32,052 bases of DNA from Lysinibacillus halotolerans. Lineage in GTDB: Bacteria; Bacillota; Bacilli; Bacillales_A; Planococcaceae. This document shows, piece by piece, positions 31,757 through 32,052 of this stretch (the first letter of the stretch is position 1; the number at the start of each line of letters is the position of its first letter). Location: NCBI RefSeq assembly GCF_003711845.1, contig NZ_RHLQ01000038.1, positions 1-32,052 on the forward strand, written 5' to 3'. Made by a program: the position numbers and the translations under genes. A model generated the notes under the pieces. It had not been told where the DNA came from. It did not search any database and worked only from the letters and a program-made list of their open reading frames with translations.

Positions 31757-32052
31757 TGTACCCTTTGTAAAGGACATTTTTAAAAAAGGCTTTTAAGCAA
31801 CTTGAAGAAGATGGTGACTGTATTGTGCAGGCGTCATCTTTTTTAAGTTCCATTGACCTCGGTAATGATTGTAATAAGTCATATAACTCTTAATCTCTCT
31901 TTTTACTTCTTCTAATGTTTCACACGATTTGAAGTCTGTTTCATCTTTAAAATGACCAAAAAACGATTCTTGTGGGGCATTATCCCAACAGTTTCCACGA
32001 CGTGACATAGATTGCTCTAGTCCCATTTTCTTTACCATCTTTTGAAATTGGG
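31757..32052 (-). mobile_element. IS3-family insertion sequence (IS150-type), cut by window end
   Basis: The element runs from a terminal inverted end starting TGTACCCTTTGTAAAGG (31757) to the edge of the window. It carries the C-terminus of a transposase on the minus strand. The far inverted repeat, orfA and the target duplication lie outside the window. The insertion lies in the intergenic region 33 bp after resE, where it should not break a gene. Confidence 0.75.
31793..32052 (-). CDS. IS3-family transposase OrfB, C-terminal part (partial)
   Basis: The 3' end of an orfB transposase, open to the window edge, so at least 86 residues are visible. It has the IS150-group pattern of the rve/DDE integrase core end: QSMSRRGNCWDNAPQESFFG, then FKDE with the last catalytic Glu, and the C-terminal YYNHYRGQWNLKKMTPAQY tail. 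The start codon at 32038 is internal; the true start is beyond the window. The stop lies 36 bp from the inverted end. The visible part contains no frameshift, so the element may be intact. Confidence 0.88.
   Translation of the reverse strand, partial: QFQKMVKKMGLEQSMSRRGNCWDNAPQESFFGHFKDETDFKSCETLEEVKREIKSYMTYYNHYRGQWNLKKMTPAQYSHHLLQVA

Noticed and set aside
1-32052. tRNA, rRNA or CRISPR arrays
   Set aside because: No cloverleaf-like conserved blocks, rRNA segments or regularly spaced repeats were recognised on reading the window.

Overview
This is a low-GC Firmicute chromosome segment from an endospore-forming Bacillales. It carries spoIIAA-spoIIAB-sigF, a spoIIM-like gene, spoVAF, a gerA-type receptor operon and a sporulation-type dacB, and its gene order largely follows the yqkD-to-resE region of Bacillus subtilis. 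Differences from B. subtilis (no spoVAA-AE, no riboflavin operon around ribT, no spmAB after dacB) suggest a relative outside the B. subtilis group. The Lysinibacillus/Ureibacillus/Rummeliibacillus side of the order is possible, but the genus is not determined here.

Left part (1-7.3 kb): the end of an unknown gene, a small membrane protein, an AraC-type regulator with a GyrI-like domain, yqkD (alpha/beta hydrolase) and yqkE. An APC-family amino-acid permease follows, preceded by a glycine riboswitch on the minus strand. It is separated from yqkE by a bidirectional terminator whose loop carries a 61-bp insertion-sequence-like miniature element. Next come a VanZ-like gene translationally coupled to yqkF, and the divergent ADP-ribose pyrophosphatase gene nudF.

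Middle (7.4-19.5 kb): spoIIM-like gene with a sigma-E-type promoter, fur, xerD, deoB-pdp (nucleoside salvage), a tricistronic germinant-receptor operon in permease-first order, then spoIIAA-spoIIAB-sigF with a sigma-H-type promoter. The last of these is followed, with overlapping stop and start codons, by a spoVAF homologue. The usual spoVAA-AE genes are not between sigF and spoVAF.

Right part (19.5-32 kb): lysA with an overlapping 34-codon membrane-peptide ORF, ribT without a riboflavin operon, a DUF309 gene on the opposite strand, scpA-scpB (condensin partners) running into a D-Ala-D-Ala carboxypeptidase gene, rluB, and the resA-resB-resC-resD-resE cytochrome c maturation and respiration-control cluster. 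An IS3-family element starts 33 bp after resE and runs off the window.

The window is mostly conserved core and sporulation genes. I did not find a clearly new multi-gene system. The most notable points are the glycine-riboswitch permease, the miniature element inside a terminator loop, the rearranged sigF-spoVAF operon with a structured spacer between spoIIAB and sigF, and the unannotated peptide coupled to lysA.
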